Shown here one piece after another: positions 6,856-14,492 of a stretch of 14,623 nt of DNA. The notes below the pieces were generated by a model that searched no databases, was not told the origin of the DNA, and saw only the letters and a list, made by a program, of their open reading frames with translations. Origin of the DNA: Thermoplasmata archaeon (GTDB lineage Archaea; Thermoplasmatota; Thermoplasmata; Thermoplasmatales; Thermoplasmataceae); contig JAJZZW010000032.1 of assembly GCA_021797385.1 (NCBI GenBank), positions 1-14,623 on the forward strand. Reading direction: 5' to 3'. The translations under genes were made by a program, and so were the position numbers. Each line of letters begins with the position of its first letter. Position 1 is the first letter of the stretch.

Positions 6856-6984
6856 TAACATATAATAGAGATTAATCGTTTTTCCGGTAAACCCCATAGT
6901 CAACAAATTGTTAATTTTAGAGTTAAAATTTCAGGATATTAATGCCCCCTCAACATTTTTATACCATGATTATGTTATGTTTGT
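6856..6984. other. Spacer with two inverted repeats and promoter copy 2
   Basis: Two inverted repeats lie side by side: AACAA/TTGTT around one base (6902-6912) and AATTTTA/TAAAATT around four bases (6913-6930). They could terminate the small gene or bind a regulator of the next one. A short T-run is at about 6877-6881. The promoter of the following gene fills the end of the spacer. Confidence 0.4.
6949..6968 (+). promoter_or_regulatory. Promoter of the unknown gene at 6985 (shared element, copy 2)
   Basis: CTCAACATTTTTATAC, then C and ATG. It is identical to copy 1 at 6674-6693 except for one base, and it ends at nearly the same distance from the ATG (6985, one base further). The ATG at 6966 inside the element is out of frame with the gene and lies against the TATA box. 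Confidence 0.6.
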
Positions 6985-7614
6985 ATGGGAATCGCAGGAT
7001 TCATTTCAGAGGATTTAAAGAAGTCCCCTGTAACAGTTGATTATACATGGTATGATCGCTCTCAGGGTGTTGTACAGTGGAATTTTCAAAACATAGGAAG
7101 CACCACAAGATCTTTTATACTTATAAGAGGAGTTTCGCAGAATGGTAATGTTTCGGAAATATATGCCTTCGGTGATGCATTTTACCCTCTGTATTACCAG
7201 AATTTCAATATTGACTTTGTAACACATCCTGAAAGCCTGAAAAATATAAATGTGAAAACAAACAATGCACCACTTGCAGTTATCGAAAATTCACATTCCG
7301 AACTCCTGGTTGCTTTTCTATATACACTTTCCGGTGGGGAATCATATTCTGTCCTCGAGGCAGGATGGAAGGGCATTGAACCTGGAGGGATAAGTGTTGC
7401 ATTAGCAAAATATAAAGGAGTTAAAAGTTTCGAAATTAACTACGATAAGAAGCAGTGCACGCTTTATAATGAGGAATCAAACACCGATTACCAGTGTCCG
7501 CCGGATCCATTTACAGTTAGAAGCGGTATGTTCTCCGTAGATAAAAATATAAAGGAACTGTTCAATGATAGGATCGCCGCTGTTTACATGACACCTGTTA
7601 GGAAATTTCCATAA
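6985..7614 (+). CDS. Protein of unknown function, 209 residues, probably beta-rich
   Basis: Not recognised. It is a soluble-looking 209-residue protein without signal peptide or membrane helix. The pattern of short alternating strands rich in Tyr, Phe, Trp, Asn and Ser (VTVDYTWYDRSQGVVQWNFQ at 16-35, then STTRSFILIRG, 39-49) suggests a beta-sandwich or similar all-beta fold. GGESYSVLEAGWKGIEPGGISVALAKYKG (117-145) is another strand-rich core. The only cysteines are C158 and C171, in a segment QCTLYNEESNTDYQC that could form a disulfide or bind a metal, although the short motif is not a known site. The C-terminal part (186-209) may be helical. It has its own strong leaderless promoter and near-identical promoter sequence to the 48-residue gene upstream. 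A lineage-restricted protein is plausible but was not checked. Confidence 0.8.
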   Translation: MGIAGFISEDLKKSPVTVDYTWYDRSQGVVQWNFQNIGSTTRSFILIRGVSQNGNVSEIYAFGDAFYPLYYQNFNIDFVTHPESLKNINVKTNNAPLAVIENSHSELLVAFLYTLSGGESYSVLEAGWKGIEPGGISVALAKYKGVKSFEINYDKKQCTLYNEESNTDYQCPPDPFTVRSGMFSVDKNIKELFNDRIAAVYMTPVRKFP

Positions 7615-7700
7615 TTAAATAAAAACATGTAATTTTAAGGAATAAAACATTTTCATGGCATATCTCCTTGAAACTATGTTCGAAAATATATAGATAAAGG

Positions 7701-7710
7701 CTAAATATAA
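7701..7710 (+). promoter_or_regulatory. TATA box of surE
   Basis: CTAAATATAA is centred about 25 bases before the ATG at 7731. A second A+T run, TATATAAAA at 7717-7725, is too close to the ATG to be the TATA box for it. The spacer from 7615 holds nothing else that I can see. Confidence 0.45.
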
Positions 7711-7730
7711 TAGTCGTATATAAAATTACT

Positions 7731-8540
7731 ATGATTTTAGTTACAAATGATGACGGATTTAATGCAGTTGGCATAAAAGAGCTGTTTAAAAACGCCTCCA
7801 TGATTGATGAGGCTATTATGGTTGCACCTGACAGTATGAGAAGTGCTTCAGGCATGACCATTACTTTTACCAGACCAATGAGAATCCAGCCAATAAAAAA
7901 TGCCGATATTAAGGGATACGCCATATCTGGATACCCTGCCGATACAATAACAATTGCGCAGAATGTTATTTTGCCAGGTAAAAAAATTGACCTTGTTGCC
8001 AGTGGAATAAACCTGGGTTCCAATATATCACTGAGATCCATTTATGCAAGTGGTACCATATCTGCTGCCATGGCTGCTGCACTGAAAGGAATTAAGGCCA
8101 TGGCTTTCTCCATGGTTACAGATAAAATTAATGCCAATAGTGATTCCGACTTTTCCAAGGCCGGTGTATATTCAAGATATATAATAGAGGAGTATCTTCA
8201 GAATGGATTTCCCAGGAATGCAGATGTGCTCAATATAAATTTCCCTGAAGATATAACAGATGACACAGAAATAAAGGTTGTTCCCATGGCGTCCAGCGTA
8301 TTCCACGACTATCTTGTTCATAATATAGATCCCAACGGGAAGGATTATTACTGGCTTGGAAATGAAATTGAAAAGCAGGAGGATAAAAATACTGATTATT
8401 ACGTTTTGATGGAGGAGAATAATATTTCCGTAACACCACTATCAATACATGGACATAGCGTAACGGATTATGCACCCACAGAAAAATTCTTTGAAAACGT
8501 TCAGGACAGGATACTGGAAGATCAGGACGGAATAGCATAG
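7731..8540 (+). CDS. surE: 5'/3'-nucleotidase SurE
   Basis: A 269-residue SurE phosphatase, within the family's usual length. The N-terminal metal site MILVTNDDGFNAVGI has Asp7 and Asp8. VAPDSMRSASGMTIT (31-45) provides the Ser loop (Ser40). SGINLGSN (91-98) has Asn94 as metal ligand, and YASGTISAAMAAALKG (105-120) matches the conserved SGT helix. SurE proteins are divalent-metal-dependent and remove phosphate from nucleoside monophosphates and sometimes short polyphosphate. They are used in nucleotide salvage and in survival under stress. The protein is cytoplasmic. It is followed by nadM after 75 bases, but each has its own TATA box, so they need not form an operon. The start is the first ATG, which begins the family's first strand. 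Confidence 0.95.
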   Translation: MILVTNDDGFNAVGIKELFKNASMIDEAIMVAPDSMRSASGMTITFTRPMRIQPIKNADIKGYAISGYPADTITIAQNVILPGKKIDLVASGINLGSNISLRSIYASGTISAAMAAALKGIKAMAFSMVTDKINANSDSDFSKAGVYSRYIIEEYLQNGFPRNADVLNINFPEDITDDTEIKVVPMASSVFHDYLVHNIDPNGKDYYWLGNEIEKQEDKNTDYYVLMEENNISVTPLSIHGHSVTDYAPTEKFFENVQDRILEDQDGIA

Positions 8541-8615
8541 TTCTTTTAGATTTGTATTTTTAGTTTCTTCGGTTTATTCATAAAGATTTATTTATAAAAT
8601 CTGGATTCAGGTTAA
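8541..8615 (+). promoter_or_regulatory. surE T-rich terminator candidate and nadM promoter
   Basis: A T-rich stretch at 8541-8571 directly after the surE stop fits archaeal termination. TTTATAAAAT at 8591-8600 is the TATA box of nadM, centred about 21 bases before its ATG at 8616. Confidence 0.5.
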
Positions 8616-9134
8616 ATGAAAGCCTTTATCATCGGCAGGTTTCAACCGTTCCATAATGGACATCTAGCAATAATAAAGCATATACTGGATCATAATGATT
8701 ATGTCGTTATAGGAATTGGCAGCGCTCAGCTTTCACACACTCTTATGAACCCATTTACGGCTGGTGAGCGCTATTTGATGATACTTAACACTCTTGAAAA
8801 TAAAGGCATTTCCAATTATTATATAGTACCCATAGAGGATGTAAATTCAAATCCCATGTGGGTCGCACATGTGGAATCCCTTACTCCGCCATTCCATAGA
8901 GTGTATACAAACAATCCTCTGGTAAGAAGACTCTTCTATGAAAAGCAGTACGAGGTTCTTTCGATGCCAATGATTAACAGGGCATCGTGGTCTGGAACAA
9001 GAATACGTCAGAAAATCCTGAATGGCGGTGACTGGAAATCCGATGTACCTGAAACTGTATATAATATAATGAATGACCTGGATGGAATAAACCGTATCAA
9101 GGATTTATCCAGAACTGACGAGGACCCTATCTAA
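8616..9134 (+). CDS. nadM: Nicotinamide-nucleotide adenylyltransferase, archaeal type
   Basis: A 172-residue nucleotidyltransferase that joins NMN and ATP to form NAD+ and pyrophosphate. The ATP site motif GRFQPFHNGH is at 7-16. NPFTAGER (45-52), VYTNNPLVRRLF (96-107) and the second signature SGTRIR (126-131) are all characteristic of the archaeal NMNAT family, and the length fits. Archaeal members are usually hexamers in the cytoplasm. The gene has its own TATA box and starts with the ATG that opens the first Rossmann strand. SurE upstream may act on related nucleotides, but the shared pathway is only a guess. Confidence 0.95.
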   Translation: MKAFIIGRFQPFHNGHLAIIKHILDHNDYVVIGIGSAQLSHTLMNPFTAGERYLMILNTLENKGISNYYIVPIEDVNSNPMWVAHVESLTPPFHRVYTNNPLVRRLFYEKQYEVLSMPMINRASWSGTRIRQKILNGGDWKSDVPETVYNIMNDLDGINRIKDLSRTDEDPI

Positions 9135-9266
9135 TGAATTATTTTATATCATAATTATAAAATTTTAATAATATAATTTTTTTGAAATGTGTATGATACA
9201 AAGAGACCAAATAACGTAAATTAAGATGGGACAAAAATATATATTGATTTAAAATACTATACATAA
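9135..9266 (+). promoter_or_regulatory. nadM terminator candidate and DNA polymerase promoter
   Basis: A run of seven T residues (9177-9183) lies about 43 bases after the nadM stop and can serve as a T-tract terminator. AAAATATATATTG at about 9234-9246 is the TATA box for the polymerase, centred about 27 bases before the ATG at 9267. The rest of the 132-base spacer shows no gene. Confidence 0.5.
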
Positions 9267-11600
9267 ATGAAAATTAAAATGAGGATTGTTGCAGCCTCTT
9301 ACAGGCAGAGCGACGTAACCGTTGAATTATTTGGCCGTACAGAGGAAAATCAATCAATTACTGCACTATATTATGGATTCAAGCCCTATTTTGATTATGT
9401 GGAACCGGATAAAGAATGTATCAAAAACATAAAGAGTAATCCTGAATTTATAAGAATGGAAGATAAAAATCTATTTCTTGATGGTAAAAATGTAGATGTA
9501 AAGCGCATATATATCAAATCTCCATGGAAGGTACCAGAATTAAGGAAACTCTGTCCGTGCCAGGCACTTGCAGCAGATATACCGTTCCACCACCGGTTTA
9601 TTTACGATTTTGATCTTGGCTCAACGATTGAAATAGACGGTGAATGCATAGAATCAGAGAAAAAAAATTACACAACGGATATGGTTATCAAAATAAATCA
9701 GGTAAAGAGGACAGACGATTTCAATCCACAGCTCAAAATATTTTCCTTTGATATAGAAAATTCAATTTCCACCAGGGAAATTTTTGTCATAGGATACTCT
9801 ATATACTTCAACGGGGAGATAAATGAAGGTGCACTTACCGGGAAGGAACCTGAAATACTTGAAAATTTCAATAAACTGGTGCAGAAAGAAGATCCGGATT
9901 TGATTACCGGATACAATATAGATGGATATGATATGCCTCTTCTGGAAGAAAGAATGAGATTCAACAAAATCCAGTTCAAGATTGGAAGAGATTTTATTCC
10001 ACCAAGGAGAATCATGGATCAGTACTGGAGGCTCCATGGAAGGGTAATCGATGATACCTGGTGGGAGGTGAGGAAAGTTCTGCATCCGAAGCACGAGACA
10101 CTCAATTATGTGTCCAACATGCTCCTGAATGAGGGCAAGGAGAATGTGAACAGGCTTGACATAGAAAATGAATGGGCAAAGAGGCCGGCTGATGTAATAA
10201 AGTACTGCATCAAGGATGCCCGTCTCGCACTGATGATATACAGGAAAATAAGGATACTAGATAGAAATCTGTATCTTTCAACCGTTTCTATGCTCCCACT
10301 GGATGATGTCACCAACGGCGGAACAAGTACATATGTGGATTCCCTGCTAATAAGAAGAGCAGATCGTGAAAACATAGGGGTTCCCATGAGCTCCTCCAAA
10401 TTTTCAAATGATACCTATGAAGGAGGTTATGTTCACACCATGGATCCGGGTCTTTTTGATATGATCGTTGTACTGGATTTTAAAAGCATGTACCCATCTA
10501 TGATCATTAAATACAACATCTGTTTCACAACACTGAGCAGTGAAGGAACAATCGTTGCACCGAACGGTGCCAAATTTCTTTCGGCAGATGTGAAAAAGGG
10601 GTTAATTCCGGAACTGCTGGAACAGCTCATGAAAAAACGTGACGAGGTTAAGAGGCAGATGAAAATGGATAAGGCCAACTATGAATACCTGGACGGTCTC
10701 CAGGCAGCCATAAAGGTGCTTATGAATACATTTTACGGCGTTCTCGGTACATCATTTTACAGGTTCACTAACAGGGAAATCAGCAGTGCAATCACCGCAT
10801 TTGCCAGAAATACCATAACATCCATAATAGATGATCTGGAAAAAACTGGCAATAAAGTTATATATGGAGATACAGATTCTATTTTCATAGAATCCGGAAA
10901 AGAAACACTGGATGAGGCAATAGAATATGGAAACAGGCTAAGCTCCGAAATATCCGAAAGAGAGCAGCTTGTGCTTGAATTCGAAAAAATCATGGATCCG
11001 CTATTTTCACACGGTGCAAAGAAGAGATACGCAGGAAAGATTGTCTATCCTCCATCATCTGCCGGTCAAATCCTGGTAAGGGGATATGAAACCAGGAGAA
11101 CAGACTCCTTTGATCTTCAGAGTGAGGCACTATCAAAGGTATTCGATCTGATACTTTCCAGGGACGTGGAGGGGGCAAAAAAATATGCTGAAGACCTTAT
11201 CAGGGAAGTTGCTGAGGGTAAAATAGACAACAGCAAGCTTGTGATATCCAGGAGTGTAAAGAATTTTTCCCAGTACAAGAATGAAAATTCCATGGCAAAT
11301 GTAAATGCCGCCAAAAAATTGATAGAACGTGGAGAAACATTTATTCCCGGAATGAAAGTTTCATGGATTGTTACAGATGCGGGAAAAACACCACAGGGAG
11401 TCGAGCCTTTTATAGATGGCCAGGAATTTACATATACCCCAGATTATACATATTATTCCAAGAGATTACAGGAAACGCTCAACAGGGTTCTGGAAAGCCT
11501 GGATAAGGAGGTAACAGTATTCAAAAATCCACAGAGCAAAATTACTGATTTATTCCAGGAAAAACCAGGCAAACGTAATATAGAAGATTTCTTCAAATAG
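9267..11600 (+). CDS. polB: Family B DNA polymerase with 3'-5' exonuclease
   Basis: A 777-residue replicative-type polymerase of normal archaeal length. Proofreading exonuclease motifs: Exo I FDIEN (Asp162, Glu164), Exo II TGYNIDGYD (214-222), and Exo III Y313-x3-D317. Polymerase motifs: A, DFKSMYPSMI (404-413); B, KVLMNTFYG (483-491); C, YGDTDS (533-538, Asp535 and Asp537). All catalytic residues are present, so both activities are expected. Residues 1 to about 135 form the N-terminal domain, which in archaeal PolB includes the uracil-sensing pocket. The C-terminus holds QSKITDLF (756-763) and KRNIEDFF (769-776), both PIP-like motifs for the PCNA clamp. ATG codons exist at 9267 and 9279, and the TATA distance favours the first. 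No intein is present in motif A or C. Confidence 0.96.
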   Translation: MKIKMRIVAASYRQSDVTVELFGRTEENQSITALYYGFKPYFDYVEPDKECIKNIKSNPEFIRMEDKNLFLDGKNVDVKRIYIKSPWKVPELRKLCPCQALAADIPFHHRFIYDFDLGSTIEIDGECIESEKKNYTTDMVIKINQVKRTDDFNPQLKIFSFDIENSISTREIFVIGYSIYFNGEINEGALTGKEPEILENFNKLVQKEDPDLITGYNIDGYDMPLLEERMRFNKIQFKIGRDFIPPRRIMDQYWRLHGRVIDDTWWEVRKVLHPKHETLNYVSNMLLNEGKENVNRLDIENEWAKRPADVIKYCIKDARLALMIYRKIRILDRNLYLSTVSMLPLDDVTNGGTSTYVDSLLIRRADRENIGVPMSSSKFSNDTYEGGYVHTMDPGLFDMIVVLDFKSMYPSMIIKYNICFTTLSSEGTIVAPNGAKFLSADVKKGLIPELLEQLMKKRDEVKRQMKMDKANYEYLDGLQAAIKVLMNTFYGVLGTSFYRFTNREISSAITAFARNTITSIIDDLEKTGNKVIYGDTDSIFIESGKETLDEAIEYGNRLSSEISEREQLVLEFEKIMDPLFSHGAKKRYAGKIVYPPSSAGQILVRGYETRRTDSFDLQSEALSKVFDLILSRDVEGAKKYAEDLIREVAEGKIDNSKLVISRSVKNFSQYKNENSMANVNAAKKLIERGETFIPGMKVSWIVTDAGKTPQGVEPFIDGQEFTYTPDYTYYSKRLQETLNRVLESLDKEVTVFKNPQSKITDLFQEKPGKRNIEDFFK

Positions 11601-11622
11601 TTCAGTGATGAATTATTTAGTA

Positions 11623-11637
11623 AAAATATATATACGT
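11623..11637 (+). promoter_or_regulatory. TATA box of the MFS transporter gene
   Basis: AAAATATATATACG is centred about 26 bases before the ATG at 11656. It lies in the 55-base spacer after polB, with a short T-run (11637-11641) that could also help end the polB transcript. Confidence 0.5.
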
Positions 11638-11655
11638 TTTTCTACTTAACCGAAA

Positions 11656-12888
11656 ATGAAAGATACCAGAAAATCATTGATTTTCACTTCACTGGGTCAT
11701 TTTGCAAACGATGGTAATTTTCTCCTTTTTCCAACGTTAATAGCCTATTACAAGGTTATACCCCACATAAGTATAGCATTTCTCGGGGTAATGGCCATAA
11801 TTTATAATTTACTGTCCGGGCTTCTTGGTCCGTCAATCGGGAAGCTGGCCGACAGAATAGACCGTGACGGGTTTCTTATTTTTGTCGGTATATTCATGGA
11901 GGCAATTTCGGCAATATTATTTGGAGTGGCTTTTATATATGAATTGTATGCCAGTTACATAATACTCATAGCATCCATTGTTCTAGGTGCAGGCCAGGCA
12001 TTTTATCATCCCATAGGGGCATCTATTCTGGCATTTACCTACGGAAAGAAAGATTCCTCCTCTGCAATGGGAATCAATGGATCCTTCGGAAGCCTAGGAA
12101 GGGCTATTATCCCCTCCATGCTGGTTTATTCCATGCTATTCTTCGGGCATTTTGGAGGACTAATTGTCCTATCAATATATACATTCATAGCTGCATTCAT
12201 CATTTTCACTGGATTGAACTTCTTTAAAAGGAGCAAGTACATAAAGGTCGACAGGGCAAAACATGGCAGAAATACAGTAGAGGATAAAGCCTCCAGGGAA
12301 GAATACTCAAAATACAGTAAATTTCTTTATATTCTCACTGCCATAGTTTTTATCAGGGCATTCTTCCTGATGGGCACGGTTACATTTACACCTGATTACT
12401 TCGATAACGTATTTAATTCTAAAATAATCATGGGTGATATAGTTACAATCAGTTTTCTGGGTGCAGTATTGGGGCAGCCATATTTTGGAACCGTTGTCAA
12501 GAAACACGGGGGAAAATTCACCATTGCCGTTACCACAATTGCCTCTACCATATTTTTCGGGCTTATGCTGATTACGGACAATTTATATCTTATAACGGTT
12601 ATCTATCTTTTATATGCAATATTCGCATTTACCAGTTTTCCAGTGCTTCTGGGCTATGTGGCGCAGACAATCCCGCAGAAATTCTCAACACGTTCAAATG
12701 CACTGGTGTGGAGCTTCGGAAATATTGTTGGCGGGTCAGTTGGTATTGCTATAGTGACATTGCTCCTCTATGTCCATATCTCTCTGTATACATCCCTGAT
12801 AATAATGTTAATATTTTCAATAATATCAATTGCCATGCTCCCCCTGCTGCCTTCTAAAAGCAATCTGGAGGAAACTACAGTTGCATAA
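11656..12888 (+). CDS. MFS transporter, fosmidomycin-resistance-like
   Basis: A 410-residue protein with about twelve hydrophobic helices in two halves joined by a charged loop at about 190-222. The N-terminal helix motif SLGHFANDGNFLLFPTL (12-28), the cytoplasmic loop GKLADRIDRD (62-71, motif A-like) and GAGQAFYHPIGAS (111-123) are typical of the Fsr/FsR branch of the major facilitator superfamily. That branch includes exporters of fosmidomycin and other drugs, but most members have no known substrate. It should sit in the cytoplasmic membrane and use the proton gradient. In an acidophile it could expel organic acids or drugs, which is inference. It has its own TATA box. Its stop is two bases from the stop of the convergent pheS gene. 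Confidence 0.88.
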   Translation: MKDTRKSLIFTSLGHFANDGNFLLFPTLIAYYKVIPHISIAFLGVMAIIYNLLSGLLGPSIGKLADRIDRDGFLIFVGIFMEAISAILFGVAFIYELYASYIILIASIVLGAGQAFYHPIGASILAFTYGKKDSSSAMGINGSFGSLGRAIIPSMLVYSMLFFGHFGGLIVLSIYTFIAAFIIFTGLNFFKRSKYIKVDRAKHGRNTVEDKASREEYSKYSKFLYILTAIVFIRAFFLMGTVTFTPDYFDNVFNSKIIMGDIVTISFLGAVLGQPYFGTVVKKHGGKFTIAVTTIASTIFFGLMLITDNLYLITVIYLLYAIFAFTSFPVLLGYVAQTIPQKFSTRSNALVWSFGNIVGGSVGIAIVTLLLYVHISLYTSLIIMLIFSIISIAMLPLLPSKSNLEETTVA

Positions 12889-12890
12889 CT

Positions 12891-14348
12891 TTAAAATCTT
12901 ATTTTATAATTTTTGAGCCAGTCCAGATCGCTGTTGTATATTTCCCGGATATCATTTAAATTATAGTATAGCATCGCGAGTCTTTCCAGCCCGAGGCCGA
13001 ATGCCAGCACGGGTGATCTGATTCCCATAGGTTTTGTAACCTCAGGTCTGAATATTCCTGAACCTCCAAGTTCAACCTCTTTTCCATTTATATCTACAGC
13101 AACGTCCATGCTGGGTTCAGTATAAGGATAATAGGAAGGTATTAACCTGATGTTGTTAAATCCAAGCCTTGAATAAAACTCCCTGAGAAGCCCTTTTAGC
13201 GTCGACAGGTTCACGTCCGGACTACAGACTGCCCCCTCAATCTGATAAAGTTCTGAAAGGTGCTTCCAGTCAACACTTTCATGACGAAATACCTTCTCTA
13301 TGGAAAAAATAAACTGTGGAGTATCCCTGTGATTATATAGATATCTCACTGTATTAACCGTGGTATGTGTTCTCAATATTAGCCTTCTGGCTTCCTCCTC
13401 GGACCATTTATAATTCCAGCCACTGTACTTTCCATAGCCAGTTTCGTGGACCTTTCTGACTATATCCAGTATTTCCGGGTTTTCAAATTTAATATTATTT
13501 TCAGAATTTATATAAAATGTATCCTGCAGGTCTCTGGCAGGATGATCCTGTGGAATGAATAGCATATCCATATTCCATCCCGTATATTCTATAAAATGTC
13601 CGTGCATTTCTGTAAATCCCATTTCAAGGAATATCTTTCTTATATTTTCTATGAGATATGTTAGGGGGTGCAGTCCCGCCCCGTTGACCTGCTCTACCCT
13701 TGAATTCAGGTCATATGGTCTGAATTTATGTGTTTTCCATTCCCCGGAGGCTATGATTTCAGGAGTGAGCAATTCCAGAAAATCCTCATTTTCATAATTT
13801 TCCAGGGATTTAATTCCTTTTGTAGATATATTAATTATTCTTTTCATGTTTCTGTGCCTGTTAACAAGCCCCCTGTGCATGAATACTTCAATCATTTCAT
13901 CAGAAATTTTTCTACCGCTTTCCACAGCAGAGAGTGCCTGCTTCATGGTTTTAAATACATCCAGAAAATTTCCATCCATGAATTCTATAACTCCATTTAC
14001 CGGTTTTATACCCATTTTGGCTATATTAGCCATACCTATTCTATAGTCGTCTCCCAGAATATCCTTTATTTCTGCTATGGTACATTTCTTTTTTTGAATT
14101 AACAATCTGTAAAGTCGTTCTTCAGGGAATCCCTGTTCAAGATACTTTTTCCCCTCAGTGGTGACTGTAAATTTATCACACTGCTCTTTTTTAACACTAA
14201 TAAGGTCTTTAAATTCAAGATAGGAGATTGCACTGGACCTGATACGTTCATCCAGACCGATATCAATGGAGTCCTCAGGCACATCTTTTTTATCCTTAAT
14301 ATAACTCAAGACTCTGTACTCATTCATACTGATTTCAGTTTTTTCCAT
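12891..14348 (-). CDS. pheS: Phenylalanyl-tRNA synthetase alpha subunit
   Basis: A 485-residue catalytic alpha subunit of the alpha2-beta2 enzyme that charges tRNA-Phe. Residues 1 to about 190 form winged-helix repeats, as in the archaeal/eukaryotic type. The class II catalytic core begins with motif 1 (HPLTYLIENIRKIFLEMGF, 227-245), followed by MLFIPQDHPARDLQDTF (262-278). Motif 2 is FRHESVDWKHLSELYQIEG (354-372), and motif 3 is GSGIFRPEV plus AFGLGLERLAML (429-460), with the class II arginine Arg456. The beta subunit gene pheT is not adjacent on either side, so it must be elsewhere. The first ATG is supported by a TATA-like box at 14371-14380 (minus strand), about 28 bases upstream. The gene is convergent with the transporter and divergent from the PIN ATPase. 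Confidence 0.95.
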   Translation of the reverse strand: MEKTEISMNEYRVLSYIKDKKDVPEDSIDIGLDERIRSSAISYLEFKDLISVKKEQCDKFTVTTEGKKYLEQGFPEERLYRLLIQKKKCTIAEIKDILGDDYRIGMANIAKMGIKPVNGVIEFMDGNFLDVFKTMKQALSAVESGRKISDEMIEVFMHRGLVNRHRNMKRIINISTKGIKSLENYENEDFLELLTPEIIASGEWKTHKFRPYDLNSRVEQVNGAGLHPLTYLIENIRKIFLEMGFTEMHGHFIEYTGWNMDMLFIPQDHPARDLQDTFYINSENNIKFENPEILDIVRKVHETGYGKYSGWNYKWSEEEARRLILRTHTTVNTVRYLYNHRDTPQFIFSIEKVFRHESVDWKHLSELYQIEGAVCSPDVNLSTLKGLLREFYSRLGFNNIRLIPSYYPYTEPSMDVAVDINGKEVELGGSGIFRPEVTKPMGIRSPVLAFGLGLERLAMLYYNLNDIREIYNSDLDWLKNYKIRF

Positions 14349-14492
14349 TATACCTTAAATATCAGCTGCATTAAATAATTTTTCAGTGCGCTGTGCCGGG
14401 TGAGAAGATTGTTGAAAATCTCCTGAAACCTATTCAAATCAAGCTTTTTTATAAATTAAAATTATTTAAATAATAATAGACAATTAACTAAT
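14349..14492. promoter_or_regulatory. Divergent promoter region between pheS and the PIN ATPase gene
   Basis: This 144-base spacer has a minus-strand TATA-like box at 14371-14380 for pheS. On the plus strand there are two candidates: TTTTTTATAAATTAAAA (about 14445-14461) and TTTAAATAAT (14465-14474). The second is centred about 24 bases before the GTG at 14493. A more G+C-rich stretch at about 14385-14435 has no feature I can name. Confidence 0.5.

Noticed and set aside
7717..7725. TATATAAAA before surE as a TATA box
   Set aside because: It is centred only about ten bases before the ATG, too close for archaeal initiation. The box at 7701-7710 has the right distance.
7598..8041. Minus-strand open frame of 147 codons
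   Set aside because: It mostly covers the N-terminal part of surE, whose catalytic motifs are clear on the plus strand, and has no recognisable motif of its own.
13728..14102. Plus-strand open frame of 124 codons
   Set aside because: It is antisense to the winged-helix part of pheS. The pheS reading is certain and this frame resembles no protein.
14393..14473. Short GTG frame of 26 codons in the spacer before the PIN ATPase
   Set aside because: It has no promoter at the right distance, overlaps both TATA candidates and has no sign of conservation that can be judged here.
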